Source: Marthasterias glacialis (lineage: Eukaryota > Echinodermata > Asteroidea > Forcipulatida > Asteriidae). Taken from it: a stretch of DNA of 64,000 nucleotides. The position numbers and the translations under genes are program-made. The stretch lies in assembly GCA_911728455.2 (NCBI GenBank), contig OU452222.1, positions 26,030,923-26,094,922 of the forward strand, written 5' to 3'. How positions within the stretch are numbered: the first letter of the stretch is position 1; every line of letters starts with the position of its first letter. The notes below the pieces were generated by a model. That model was not told the origin of the DNA. It made no database searches and saw only the letters and a list, made by a program, of their open reading frames with translations. Below are positions 25,080 to 37,260 of this stretch, piece by piece.

Positions 25080-25620
25080 CTGTGGTGCTGGTCACGTGAC
25101 GCGTCACTAAACTAACTGCCTATAGTTTGTGTACGTTTTGCACTGTGATGTTTTCCACGTAGCCAACCTGTTTATCTGAACGTGCATAGATTGATTCCTG
25201 TTGTTTTGCGTAGGGCTATGTTACGCGTGGGTCACACGCCCGTCGTGCGCCCACCGTAACCAACTCTCATGCTTTCTCAAACTGTCCCCTTAAGTCTCGC
25301 GAGACTGCACAAATCACACACAATCAAGAAAGCTCGCCCATGTATTTGAATGTTACAAGCGTGAACTTGAAAACGAAGCGAGCCGTAAGAGTGACGCTAG
25401 TGGAATAGGCTTGTAAAATGGGGAGATTTTTGGGTGTTACACAATCTCCTGACATCATCGCAAACTTTACACGAAATGAAAACTGCCTCAAACACGCGTT
25501 TGGGGGTGTCAGTCTGAACCTTGGCATATGTGCGTTAGGCAAACCAATTATGTTTTACCAGCAGTGTATATTCTTGTTTCGTCCCCCATCAGTTATTTTC
25601 GTCGCGGCGTTTTGATACAG
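25080..25620. promoter_or_regulatory. CpG-containing block with the TCTCGCGAGA promoter motif
   Basis: A perfect TCTCGCGAGA palindrome lies at 25295-25304, the element bound by BANP at many CpG-island promoters in vertebrates. The surroundings have more CpG than the neighbouring sequence (for example ACGTGACGCGTCAC near 25093). Opposed ORFs at 25418-25615 (plus) and 25324-25542 (minus) are antisense shadows of each other. No transcript can be proposed with confidence. Confidence 0.2.
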
Positions 25621-26258
25621 CGTTTCGCCTGTCGAGTGTGACATATCGTCTTTGTTTATGACCAATAACCAAGCCGGGCCCCGTCACGGGGAAAAAAAAG
25701 AAACAGAAAGAGAAGGGGGGAAATACTCACAAATTAACCACACGAGTTTTGTTTCATAAATGTCAACATCGCGAGCCCATTTACAAAATTAAAAAATATA
25801 AGCGGGCACAGTCGATCATAATACGCAATCATCGTTCTCGTGTTTGTTCCCTGATTAAATCAATAGGTCCTAGCATCATCGCACTAACGGCTGTGGCACA
25901 AAGTCCAGCCACTGTCAAGCTATTTTTTTTTTCATTCGCAAGCTTTTCCAAGATTGAGCGTAAAGGCATCGAACAAATATAATTTGCCGAAATTGGGCAA
26001 ACATGGGGTATATCATACATTGTCAACACACACAATAACTCGATGGGTTGTCCACGTTGACCGGGGGCCAGTGGAGAGGGGGAGTGCTAGAGTGATCCAT
26101 ACGTGTGAGAGAGCGAGCTTTCTTGGACCGTCGTGGACGGTAATTGTGTTGATTAACGTCAATCTGTCGCGGTTGTCTGCGGCCCAATTCAGACTTCATC
26201 ATTTCATTTTTTTTCTTCTTCTTCTCCCCCCTCCCGGTAACTTTGTTCTTGTTTTTTG

Positions 26259-26260
<2 letters not shown>
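25621..26260. other. No gene recognised
   Basis: Purine- and T-rich runs and overlapping ORFs that extend into the CT repeat and the N gap; these frames are artefacts. Nothing else supported. Confidence 0.45.

Positions 26261-26338
<78 letters not shown>
26261..26338. repeat. (CT)39 dinucleotide repeat abutting the assembly gap
   Basis: 78 bases of perfect CT run directly into the block of N. The true repeat is probably longer and is the likely cause of the assembly break. Confidence 0.95.
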
Positions 26339-26438
26339 NNNNNNNNNNNNNNNNNNNNNNNNNNNNNNNNNNNNNNNNNNNNNNNNNNNNNNNNNNNNNN
26401 NNNNNNNNNNNNNNNNNNNNNNNNNNNNNNNNNNNNNN
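26339..26438. other. Assembly gap, 100 N
   Basis: Exactly 100 undetermined bases, a conventional size for a gap of unknown length. Distances across it, and continuity of the proposed intron, should not be taken at face value. ORFs with runs of X across it are meaningless. Confidence 1.
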
Positions 26439-28055
26439 CTCCATTGTATCTGATTAGCAATAGTTAACTCGCATCACAGTGACTTTCAAATGGTTCCCAA
26501 CTTCATTCCTAAGCTGTTATTTCAGAATTTATCACTTGGGTTCATGCTGCCTTTCGAAAAAATTAAATGGCAACAAATTTTTGTTCACACCTCCCCCCCC
26601 CCCCAAAAAACAAAAAACAAAACAAAAACAAAAACAAAATCACAGGGAGATGAAGATACCCTTCCAGTCAGAGAACTTAACTTTAGACATATATTGTCCA
26701 CATTGAACTCAATCTGCATCACCTCCCCAGCACATCTTAAACAAGAACCATGGCTTATCTAAAGTAATCTATCACAAGTCAAACATTGTTTCTATCCAAA
26801 CCTTAACCCGTGATTTAAGATATAATTATGCCTTATACATCACCGGACCCCCCCCCCCCCACTCACTGCCCCCTCACCGCAAATAAAAAAACCTCATAAT
26901 AAAAAGAGTAAACATTAAGAAACAAAATTATTGCAAACTGTTGACCGACATAATTGAACTGTACACTAAATTACGGTCTCGCAAAAAAAACCAAAAAAAA
27001 CACCCATGAGAATACGCGCAAAAAATAAAGTTGTCGACTTTAATCAAAGCAATATATACATGTAGGCCCCATCATTATGCGGCAAAGCTCGCAAGTTGTA
27101 ACAAACATTGATCTCATAAATGCTCTCAGCCATTCAATTTCTCACTCGAGCTATGCCACATCGGCTGTGCTCATGATGCTGCAAAAACAAACTGCTTTGT
27201 CATATGGGTAACCTTACAACAGCTCCCGGCTACATGAATGTATATGAAGAATGGGTCCTCCAGAAAGATATGTAAATCTCCGCGACGACGGCGCTATGGA
27301 CCGATCACTCCGAGCGGTCTAATTTACCTTCCTGTTTGAACGAGAAATGTATCTTTTTCTTTTAAGTTTCATTTTCTTTTTTAGTCTCGAGGGTTTTCAT
27401 TTATTGTCCACTAATAGCAAAACAACGATACTCGTAAAAAAAAAATAAAAATTATTGATGACTCTTTTAACGAAGTCTGAGGGGGTGGTGGTGGTAGGGG
27501 AAAACTCTACAACTGTTCTTCCTAAGATCTCTTTCCAGTTGAGTGTACTGGAGCTCTTTTAATTTTATGCACATGAAACTGACAAATCAAACAGTTGTCG
27601 TTTTCAATAGTTTCCTGTTGTCAACAAAATGAAAGGATACCTTTTTTGAAATTAAGATGAGGGGAGATGAGTGGCAGACTCTCTTTCAGGGCTCTGTTTA
27701 ATTCCACACCCGCAGGATGAATACCATAAATTCAGTCTATAAATATAATCAAATTAAATTCAATCCACCACGGATTCACTTGTATTTCCATACGGACATT
27801 GCATCAAATAACTCAAGCAGGTCAACAAGAGCAATACTGAAAGGGAATGATCAGGTTATAATGGGTGAAAGATAACTCGGTGTTCAATAAACTATTTCTG
27901 ATTGAAACTGTTACCGCATTCTTCCCTGGATTCTGACCTTGAGACCACAATTGCCTCGACTGCCCTTGGCTTGCCTTGGTGCCCCTCTTAAAGACATTGA
28001 TAGTTATCCGGGGGAAAAAAAAATGACTACTTTTAATAAAGTTCATACAGCACCA
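26439..28055. other. No gene recognised; C/A compound tract and C tract
   Basis: C12-A6 followed by A-rich (AAAAC) repeats at 26593-26638 and a C tract at 26849-26860. ORFs of 74-90 codons overlap in different frames. Nothing else found. Confidence 0.4.
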
Positions 28056-28308
28056 GTCTTTCAGAGAAACACTTCCATCTCAAATACTGTCAACGTTAAG
28101 GTATTAGAAGACCCTTTCACAAATCAGCATTCCTTATTTTGATTGCCACAACATGAAACATGCACAAACCTCCATGGCAAAACACAACTAGGTTGTTTTT
28201 TTTGCTTCCACAAAGAAAATGTCACCACCTGTTTTTCACAAGTTGATTATTTGGTGTGTTTAATGAAACTACAGGCTGGAAATTTATTGACTCTTCCAAA
28301 ACAAAGAC
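28056..28308 (+). repeat. Family F dispersed repeat, copy 1
   Basis: Begins CTTTCAGAGAAACACTTCCA and ends with GACTCTTCCAAAACAAAG. The same landmarks occur in the same order and orientation at 58219-58492, including TTTTTCACAAGTTGAT near 28230. The divergence is considerable. ORFs across it are not genes. Confidence 0.45.
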
Positions 28309-31300
28309 AGAGTTCCCCTTTAAAATAATACACTAGACAATCTGATTTTTTTAACCGCAGTGCCCTTTACTCTGAGAGAGTGGTCTTCCCCCTACAAGAA
28401 TGCAATCCTGAGCCTCGATATTGATTTAGTATTTGATAGCTACTCATTTATAAGAGAGAACGTTTTAGAAAGGAGCTACTCAGAAGAATGATTAGTAATC
28501 CTTGAAACGTAACAACTTCTAATACTTGGCTAACAGATCCATTAAGCCCCGCCCACCACAGCAACTGTCCATTAACAGCACCCCCATGGGCAGTTTGTAA
28601 GACACATGCGTCTTGCTTTGCCCCACGCTGCACGCAAAAAACCTTGATGCAGTACTTCAAATGGCAAAAACGTGTTCACATTCTGTCCTGCTATTTTAAC
28701 GTGTCACACTGTTTGCGAGTAATCACAAATGTGATTGGTCAATGCATTAAGAGCCAGAGATAAATACTGTAAAACTTTTCAACGACAGTGTTTGGTCAAA
28801 TATAAAAAAAAAAAATCAATAATGTGAGATTTTTAAAGAAACAGTGCACAGTGACATTTACATGAATAATCCGCGAAAATGTTTTGTGAAATGTTAACTT
28901 TTGTCTGTTTGATGACAACATGCATAAGTTTTCCAGTGAAATGTATTATAAATGTTGAAGAAACATGGTTTGAACTTCACACAAAGCTTCTGATATTTTC
29001 AACTTTAGATCTCAATTCAGTTTTCTTGTGTAATAACAACAACATGGTTGTGGCCTCAAAACACAACAACTCCTCAACCATCTGAAACCCCATCTCAATT
29101 CAGTCTGTAACATTATATTGAAGACGGTCGAGCCCTGAAACTCTGGAGGCTCATGCTGAGTACTTCTTATGGGGACCAAGTAAGAACTCCCAGGTACCAT
29201 GGTGAAAATGAAGCCGGTTGGTTCTATGGTGGGACCCTTCAGAGGGGAACCAGTGAACTAAAGCAAACGGATGCTGCAGACAGTTTTTAAGGACTCCTGC
29301 CGAGCACTGCAAAAAAGTGCGCCCATACAAATGTATTAACATCAACTTAAACACTAAGTCAACCGCAGGATGTTTCTGTCATCAATTCATAATGACAAAT
29401 AATCCTGATTTCACAGTGAGGAAAAAAAAAATGCTTTATAATGCTCCGGGAAGAACCAGGGGTGACAAACTTAAGGAAACATGCATACCGAAATAATTCA
29501 CCATCCGGATTAACACCGCAGTGGTGAACGTTAAGGTTTACATAAGCTGGGAGCAGAGTGAGTAATGAATTAAGTGTAAATGTACTTCCAATCAGTTTTT
29601 TAATTTGTACTGGGAATTATCGGGAGTTTATGAATCGGAATTAGAAAAAATAAATTGCTCAACTTGGGAGCTCTATTCTGCACAGTGGTTGAGGGGGGAG
29701 TTTGGTTGCAAGAGCAGAAACAGTTACTGTATGCTCACATAATCTAATTTCGATGCCTGCAAAACATTTTGAAGACATCATTCGGAAAATCAACGCCCTA
29801 AAATCTGAAACGCTCAATGAATGTATATGTCATCGACGATGATTCACTCAAGGCATGTGGTTTTGCTGTCATTCGTCTTGGGGCACTTTGCCCAAATCAT
29901 TAACAAAACAAAACAAGAAAGGAGAAAGTGGGAAAGGACAAAAAAAAAAAAAAAGTGAAGTGTAAAAAGTACGCAGCAGACTCAACCATGACCCTGACCA
30001 TTCGGACAAGTATCGAGCCTGCTTCAAAATGAACTGCCGCGTGGAATGTTTTCCAACATGGCGTATTAATTGATCATGTACCTAAGCACTAATGGGCAAA
30101 TCTCCTGAATGTCAAGGTACTATTGTTGGATCTGCACCATGAGTCTTCTCTTCCCAGTATGGGTAACATGAATGAAAGTGGCCCCGAATCACCCTTACAC
30201 CTGTTTTGCATGTATAGGTGTGGACTAAAGGGTCACAGGGGTACACGCTTGACTCCATCTGTCATCATTGTTGGACAGAGTGGAAAAAGTACAGATGAGT
30301 GCCATCTTTTATGAATGACTGCAGATCAAATCCCTTTGGATATTATGCTTTATGTGCATTTTGTGTCCTGTCCAGATATGAAGACATTTGTCTTTCTTCT
30401 TAGGGTGTTTTTGTTGAAATACAAGAATAACCATCTACAAAATGCTACCAAACTGCGGTCAATGTCTTGTGATTATTAAGGTGGGCAGACATCTGTGAGG
30501 TATTTACAATGGATTGCACAATGCACATTTCTTCAAGTCATCAGTATTAAATCGGCAGGAGATAACTTTAGTGTCATACAATGTACATGCAACTCGGTTT
30601 GTTTCTGTAAAATGAGGAACTTTATTGATTGTTTTTTGGCCTACATGGGACAAAAAAAGGAGTAAATCCACAGAGAAAGTCGCATGCTTTTTTATTGTGG
30701 GGGGAGCGAATGATTGACGGAAATCTTAAGAAATGTTTCAATTTGAAGGGTTCTTAACTTTTTGTCAAACAAGAATTCTCGTTAGTCACAAATGCTCTTA
30801 AACAACTCCGGCCCCTACCAGTTTACAGAAAGTACGCACGGCAATTTGGGTTGTAATCGTAAGTTAAAAAAGATTGGAGCAAACAAAAAATTAACTTGAA
30901 GATTGAAATGTACTTGTGGTACTTTTGCACATTGCTAACTCGAAAACAGTGAAGTTAGAAAAAACAACAGCAGCAACCAAACAATATTACAGAAAGAAAA
31001 TGAAAAAAACCAAACACCTTAAACGCTTCTAACAAATGCTGTTCCTCAGCAGTGCCGCGAGAATAACCACTAAAAATAAAACAATTACCGTCAGCCCCTA
31101 CAGCCAGCCACTCTGCCTGGTGCAACGTGTTCGTCCGACCCGCACCAAGAAAATTGACAAAACCTGTTACTATTGTCAAACCTTTTAAATTTTCTCCTCA
31201 AGTGCTAGAGGTTAGCAAAGAGTACTCACCTATCATTTAACACTGCCTAAATCTCTTGTCATCAGAACAGATAAGTCATTGGCACTACTACGCTATAAAA

Positions 31301-33540
31301 AGTCACAGCTCACAAGCAAAGCATCCTGTGTTATCGAAGTGCGCTGTCACTTTTTGAGGGGTACTCAAAAAAAGGAGGGGGGTGGAAGGCATCCACAGAA
31401 CCAAAACAGAAAAAAAATAACGATATTGAGAAAAACAAAAAGGTGGATGATGAAAGATGAAAAAAAAAAGTGGAGGACTGGATGATATTCATTGAGTCTG
31501 CTCAAGTGGAGCTGTGAGGTAACTTGATGACAAGGTGGAATCCACGGGAGTATGTCCTCGCGGTCCTAGAAAAATAACAGTCTCCAGTCTGTGAACCGTG
31601 GCTGTGAATACAGTACTGGAAGTGAACAACAATCAGACAATATCATGGCTGTCTGTGCACCCTCCCAACGAGGGAGGAGGTTGAAGGGTCCACTGACCCC
31701 AATCAAGGGGATATCGCTCAAAAAGATGATGCCATTTTACGTTCTCAGTGACAGATGAGAAGAGAGAGAAGAAAAAAAACCCAGAAAACACCAAAGGCTC
31801 CAAAGAACTGACACATTCTTGTGAGTTTGTTGTTTTCCCTCTCCATCGTCGTCGGTCGTCCGACCCGATTCTGGTTGTCAGGGTGGGTTCCCTGGCACAA
31901 ACAGTGAAATTTGACTTGTAAATCAACGGAACATTATTAATGCGTCTGGATCATTGTTAATAAATGTGTGGTTCGGGCCGAGGAATCATTGCCCGAGCAC
32001 TACACTGGTATGTTTCAATCTCACTGCCTCATAATTGAAGACAGTTACATAGTAAATCTTTCCCTTCCTATGACACACAACGGACACACTCAAGACGAAA
32101 AAAAAAAGATTTATTAACAGCTGAAATCAATAAAATAATTTACACTTGTTCATAACCGAAAACCCATGTCAATTTTCCTATGAATCTTAACGAGGTTTCG
32201 GTTGTAAACAGATGTGCAAAGGGGGAAACAATCCCACAGCAGGCTATAAATGGAAATCAAGCAAAAGAAAACAACTTCTCCTGACAGAGGTCAGATTCTC
32301 TCCAGATTTGATATTTATTGGGACAAGACTCTTGATTTACCAATGGTGTGGTTCCATCCCAGAGCACATAAAAAAATAGAGTCAACCGTCTCACATGGAA
32401 ATTTCCAAATATTGCTTACTTTAAGACCCCAAAACATCGATGAAACCCATAGAAGCAGCTTTGTTTTACTGGAACAAAGCTCGTTTAATTATACAAGGGC
32501 AACAAGAAATTTTCCTGGACCACAGGTTCCTCATTAAACTTAAAAAAAAAAAAAACCACCAACAAAGACGGAGAAAGAATCTTACCTTGAAAGTAACCCA
32601 AACTGGGGCTCTCAAAATACTGGACTAAAATGATACCGATTTTATAATTAAAACCACTCTAGCGGAAAGGTGAATGGTTACCTGAAACTTGGACCGATAT
32701 GAAATCCTTGATAGGATTCATAACCGAGGGGTAGACGTGAATATGTTCTCGCCGACCCACAAGACCTATTACATATACTCCCAAACTCGGTAAACACTAT
32801 AATTTTTCAAGTAACCGGGGGTGGTGTTTCGTTTTGAGGTTGGGAAGAAAAAAATAAATATGGCAACACGATAAAAGTAAGTCAACCCTGTCTAGAGTGG
32901 CCGCCCAAGGGAGCGGGGCCGAAAGTGGCCACTTGCATATTTAACAGTGAACCTACGTAACGTTACCACCCATATGGGGAATACTACATTCATGTGTAGT
33001 TTAGTTCGGGTGGCACTTTTTTTTTCTGCTAAAGATTTCAAAGCATGATACGTTATCACTGGCAAACCTAATTCCATAATAATTATTAAAAACTCAATGC
33101 CAAACTGATTCACTCAAGTTTTGTCGTCTTTGAGAGAAAAAATGATGACCGCTTAGTCAAATACGACAAAGACACACAAAGAAACACATAGCGCTGCCTG
33201 CGAGACATCATGTTCATTATTAAAAGTTACGTACGAAATACATTTTGTTAAAAAACATTAGGGATGTTCTGACAGGAATTTATCAAATTTAACTACCTGG
33301 TCTGCAACTGTGCAATGTTTACTGTTTCTTAAAAATAAAATTGTTTTAATTATCAGAAATGTTTCATGAAATGCATCCCAGAAATGAAAACGAAAACAAT
33401 GATAATGGTCTTGTGTTTAGTTAAAATATGAAATTTTATTTTGAACTGCTATTTTGTTCCCTTTTTCAAACACCCCCCCCCCCCAAAAAAAAAGAGAAAA
33501 AAAAAAGCTAAACAAAATTGTTAGTATGTAAAACAGCTGT
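28309..33540. other. No gene recognised; AT-rich, probably intronic
   Basis: Only short ORFs without features. A PBX-type word TGATTGACGG is at 30711-30720, identical to that at 47596-47605. The block 29990-30110 has CpG and ATTAATTGATCA words and no repeats. Purine-rich A/G stretches occur at 31360-31480. Poly-A runs lie at 29940 and 32540. No repeat family from the left half was seen. Confidence 0.35.
33473..33493 (+). repeat. C12-A9 compound homopolymer tract
   Basis: One of five C-tract/A-tract junctions in the window, all C then A on the plus strand (also 7592-7619, 26593-26610, 36393-36412 and 54898-54923). Confidence 0.8.
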
Positions 33541-33775
33541 GTGTTTGGTGTGGCATTGCTAATGCAGTGATGAAGCTTTGGTTGTGAGAGCTAATTTTGC
33601 TACCTGATTTCCTCACCTGAATACAACCGCATACGAAAAAAAAAATGTAAATTTTAGCCCCACGTGTTTGATTGCCAATCGAGAGCTATGGTTGTAAAAG
33701 CTAAATTCTGCTGCCCCATTTCCAACCAAAAAAACAGCCGACTCCCAAACCGATTGGTTTTATGTAAATTTGAGC
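33541..33775 (+). repeat. Imperfect tandem duplication, unit about 110-120 bases
   Basis: GTGTTTG...AGCTTTGGTTGTGAGAGC followed by TAATTTTGCTACC (33541-33660) recurs as GTGTTTG...AGCTATGGTTGTAAAAGC followed by TAAATTCTGCTGCC (33663-33775), and both copies end near ATGTAAATTT. Non-coding and diverged. Confidence 0.45.
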
Positions 33776-34079
33776 ACTTTATTAAAGTTAGGTCCGACTT
33801 TGTCAATCAAGAGATGCACAATCATCCTCCCTGCATTGGGAGATCCAAAGCCCATTTTGCGGTCTGCTAGTTAATGAAATTGTACACAGATAGATTGTAT
33901 CACGGCAAAACAGCCCAGAGTAGTACTACAACACCAGGTCTTTTACAAGATGCCCCAATCGTAACACTCATCAGACTGAGACTGAGGGACAGAGAGAGGG
34001 GGAAAAAAGCATTCTTAACCACCCCCCCCCCCCGCCTGCCCCACCACCGGCCCAGCTCCCTTCAGATGGTACTAACTAC

Positions 34080-34340
34080 ATGAACTATTTAGCGCCTCGC
34101 GATAATTGAATAACTCAGCAGCCACCACACACAGCAGGATACAAGCATTTAGCTTCCAACTCCTAAAGGATCCCTCCCCTGTGAACAATTTCCTTCCTGT
34201 CTGCCCTAGCTGCCACGCTGCAGCGGCCCCAGGGAAAAGCACTACTGTGTGTCCCCCACGACCAAGTCAGACACGGCTTGCTTAGCCGCTGCCCAGGCTG
34301 GGGATTGCTTCACACATTGGGCGGGCCGGTGCAGCTGTGT
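34080..34340. promoter_or_regulatory. Candidate regulatory block (Sox/Ets/E-box words)
   Basis: A GC-richer island in AT-rich sequence with GTGAACAATTTCC (Sox word) beside TTCCTTCCTG (Ets-like, inverted), and GTGCAGCTGTG (E-box). The section 34200-34320 contains direct and inverted GCTGCC/GCAGC words. No repeats and no convincing ORF. Confidence 0.2.
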
Positions 34341-35689
34341 AAAGCAGATTTTCTCCTTTCTTTTTTCTGTCCACTTTTGGGTAGCAGTTCAGATCTAAAA
34401 AGTAACTACTAATTACTGTACTTTATGACAAGGTAGATTAATGTTGGTAAATGTCTGTGCAGTACCCCAACAAAAAATGATCACAAAATTTGCTCTACAG
34501 GCACAAGTTTGATTTCATAAAGCTATAGTAATACTCAATGTGTTCAGACATGGTTCTGAAGTGAAGAAATCTTTGTTCAAATAAATGGTTGATGAATGCT
34601 GAACAAGATCTCAACCAAGATCTTTTGATTTTGGAGTTTCTTTCAATGAAATTGGAATTATTAGGCTAGGCTATATCTAAGGGGACAAAATATTGTTTCC
34701 TCCAAATAGATAGCTTTTCTTCTGAAGTTGCATTAAGCAAGAGTAAACACATTTATCCAAATATTTTCTGCCAAGATGCTTAAAAAACCAACCCTCTTTA
34801 AAGTTTCAACACAACTCAAGCCTGGAAAGATCATCTTTTCTCCCCCACCCTTCAACAAAAAAGACAGGAGAAAAAAAATGAATCACGACAAATGGGAAAG
34901 AAAAAAACACCTAATTATGCATGACAAAACACTTAAGATGAGCTAAATTGTTTTCTCTTCAATTTGTGAAGTGTGACACTAAGAGATGCACTAATTTTGA
35001 CGGGTGCACTTTTGCTAGTCGGGCGGTCAAACACCCACTAGAATTAACAAAAGACACCTCCCAATCTGTTAACAAGGCTACATCAAACCTATTCCGATGA
35101 CAACAAAATTGTGTTTTTCCATCGTCCGTAAAAACAGAAAAATCATCCCTGAGGCCTGCTGGTGCGCCACTTGCAAAATGATGCGAGGGGGTGAATGAGA
35201 AGGGGGGGGGGGGGGAAGTCCTGGCGATTTCAGCACAGTACTGAGTGGTTTTTGTGTGAAGGTGAACAATCCAAACGGTGTATTACTAATATTCTTAAGC
35301 TTGGGGCTATTTGCTAAACTAAAGCTTGGCAACAAGTGGCTTTTGAAACCCAGTGAATGAACCAGTCTGGTTTATAAATGTGCCTGGCAGTCACTGCACC
35401 CATTACATTTTTTTTTTATCACACATCCCACCAACAAAACAATTTTTTTTTTCTTCTTTTTTTTTTAATTTAATGAATAGTGGCATAAAAAGTGGAAAAA
35501 TACACCTGGTCTGTCCATTGAGGGCATACATGCCATTCATTTCGCCCAGCTCTTTTTTACTTCCAGAATGTATCACACAATAACAATTGCCTGTTGATCT
35601 ACACTTGGGCAAGTATGCGTGAAGTTGAGATACATTGGGGGCTTATAAAATGAAAAGAACGGCTGTGACAGCATTCATTATGGGCCCTA

Positions 35690-36000
35690 TCAATTACGCA
35701 CCTAGACCCCTATAGAAATCGGGGCTTCATACTCATGCCAGTTGTCGCTAAATAATCACTGACTAAGGATTTCGGAAAAATACATTTAATTACCAGCTGG
35801 CATAGTTCATGACACTCTTCAAATATAGGGATTTTCCTATTTCGATATTGATGAAGGCCATTGATCAAATAATATCATTATCATTTGATTGATGGGTATA
35901 AATGAGCCTGGAATGGACCCCAATAGCAAGTAGACACAGTCCATATACACACGCAGTATAATATTCATGAGATTACGTACCTATACACAACAAACTTCTC
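35690..36000. promoter_or_regulatory. Candidate enhancer: clustered homeodomain and PBX-HOX words
   Basis: TTTAATTACCAGCTGG (35785-35800) joins a homeodomain core to an E-box. ATCAAAT (35864-35870) and ATTTGAT (35883-35889) form an inverted pair, the second overlapping TGATTGATGG (35886-35895), a PBX-HOX composite. ATTACGCACC and ATATTCATGAG words flank them. There is no repeat similarity. Function is inferred. Confidence 0.3.
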
Positions 36001-36813
36001 TGTTGTTCAAATCATTTGATCTTGTGTGACGATGAAAGCTGTTTCTTTCAACAATCTTTCGGTTCTTTTTTTTAAAAAACAAATCCCTTTGTACAGATGA
36101 TGTATCATTAGACTTTGGAAGAATGCATTTATGTAACTCCTTTAGATTTGAAAAAAAAACCTACATATGCAACGATCAATGAAGTATTTGCTCACAGCAG
36201 CTGATGATGGAAGGATTTTTGTTATTAAAGCTACTGTTTTATAAAATGAGCATCTATACTTCTGTTAGTGAAGTTTTTCTGCATGTTGATTACTCAATCA
36301 AATCATCCAATCAGGAAAATGTGAAGGTCCAATGATTAGACTTGACATTTCAGTCCTCTTACTTTCCTGCCAACGTAATAATATTAGTAATACCCCCCCC
36401 CCAAAAAAAAAAGAACAAACAATTTGAAAAAGTAGGGAAACAAACATTTTGTCTTGTCTACTTTCCACAGCATAACATATTCCTGATACAGCTTCACCTC
36501 CTCACTTAAAAAATTCCCCCAATTTGCCCACAATAACTCAACAGTCAAGACACCCGGGGCCTCTCACAGAGCCAGTGAACCGCTTAAAAATAAAATAATA
36601 ATCACAACACACTTCAGTAGTATCCTTATGATTATGACACTTGATGCTGTCGGTAAACCTAACCTAAATTATACAAAATGATGACAGACACAACCAGACT
36701 AACTATTAACCCTGTACACTCTCACCGGGCTTGAGCCTCTTTCTCCCATAGAAAGACAAGTGTCATCCCAATCGGCACTAAGACCCTGACAGCCGTGGCA
36801 GCAGACAGTTTGA

Positions 36814-36833
36814 TTTTTTTTTTTTTTTTTTTT
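36814..36833. repeat. Poly-T tract, 20 bases
   Basis: A homopolymer followed by ATTATTC. No adjacent retroelement body was recognised on either side, so it is listed as a simple repeat. Confidence 0.8.
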
Positions 36834-36889
36834 ATTATTCCCCCACTCTCTCAATTTGCCCAGACCCCCTAAAAGGCAGTCTGCCAATC

Positions 36890-37260
36890 AAAATCATTTC
36901 ATGCATATTATCAATTAAGCCACCCGAGGCGTGAGAATCAGTGCCTGTTTTTCCGGTTGTGGGCTGTCCGAGGCGTTAGCGATGCTCATTTGGCCGATAA
37001 CTTCTGCATGTCATGCGGCGCAAGAGAAGCGAAGACGCAGTGGATAAGAGAGCCAGCCCCGCAGAGTCCGACCAGCAGAAATGATCTTTTTCTCGCAGCA
37101 GCAGCAGCAGCCAGCCAAGTCAAAAGGCACTTGTTAAACTGACAGTCCAGTGCCCATAAAAAATGCCCTCGCAGCTGAGAAAACGTGCAATTTATGGCGA
37201 CAAGAAAATGACAATTTATCTTCCCTTTATTAGTCATTTATCCATGAAATTTTACGACGT
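36890..37260. promoter_or_regulatory. Candidate conserved regulatory block
   Basis: A mixed GC- and AT-rich island unlike its surroundings: ATGCATATTATCAATTAAG (POU/homeodomain words) at the left, a CpG-containing middle with (CAG)5, then AACTGACAGTCC (MEIS/TGIF core), CCCATAAAAAATG and CAATTTATGGCGAC (posterior-HOX type TTTATGG words) and CTTTATTAGTCATTTATCC. It carries ORFs on both strands (36957-37142 plus, 36986-37237 minus), neither with recognisable domains and each the shadow of the other. I favour a cis-regulatory element over an exon. Confidence 0.3.

Noticed and set aside
26023-26467. ORFs of 65-167 codons with Ser-Leu or Arg-Glu repeats and X runs
   Set aside because: They consist of the CT dinucleotide repeat and the N gap.
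36957-37237. Opposed 61- and 83-codon ORFs as an exon
   Set aside because: They are mutual shadows with poly-Ala from a CAG run; regulatory DNA is the simpler reading.
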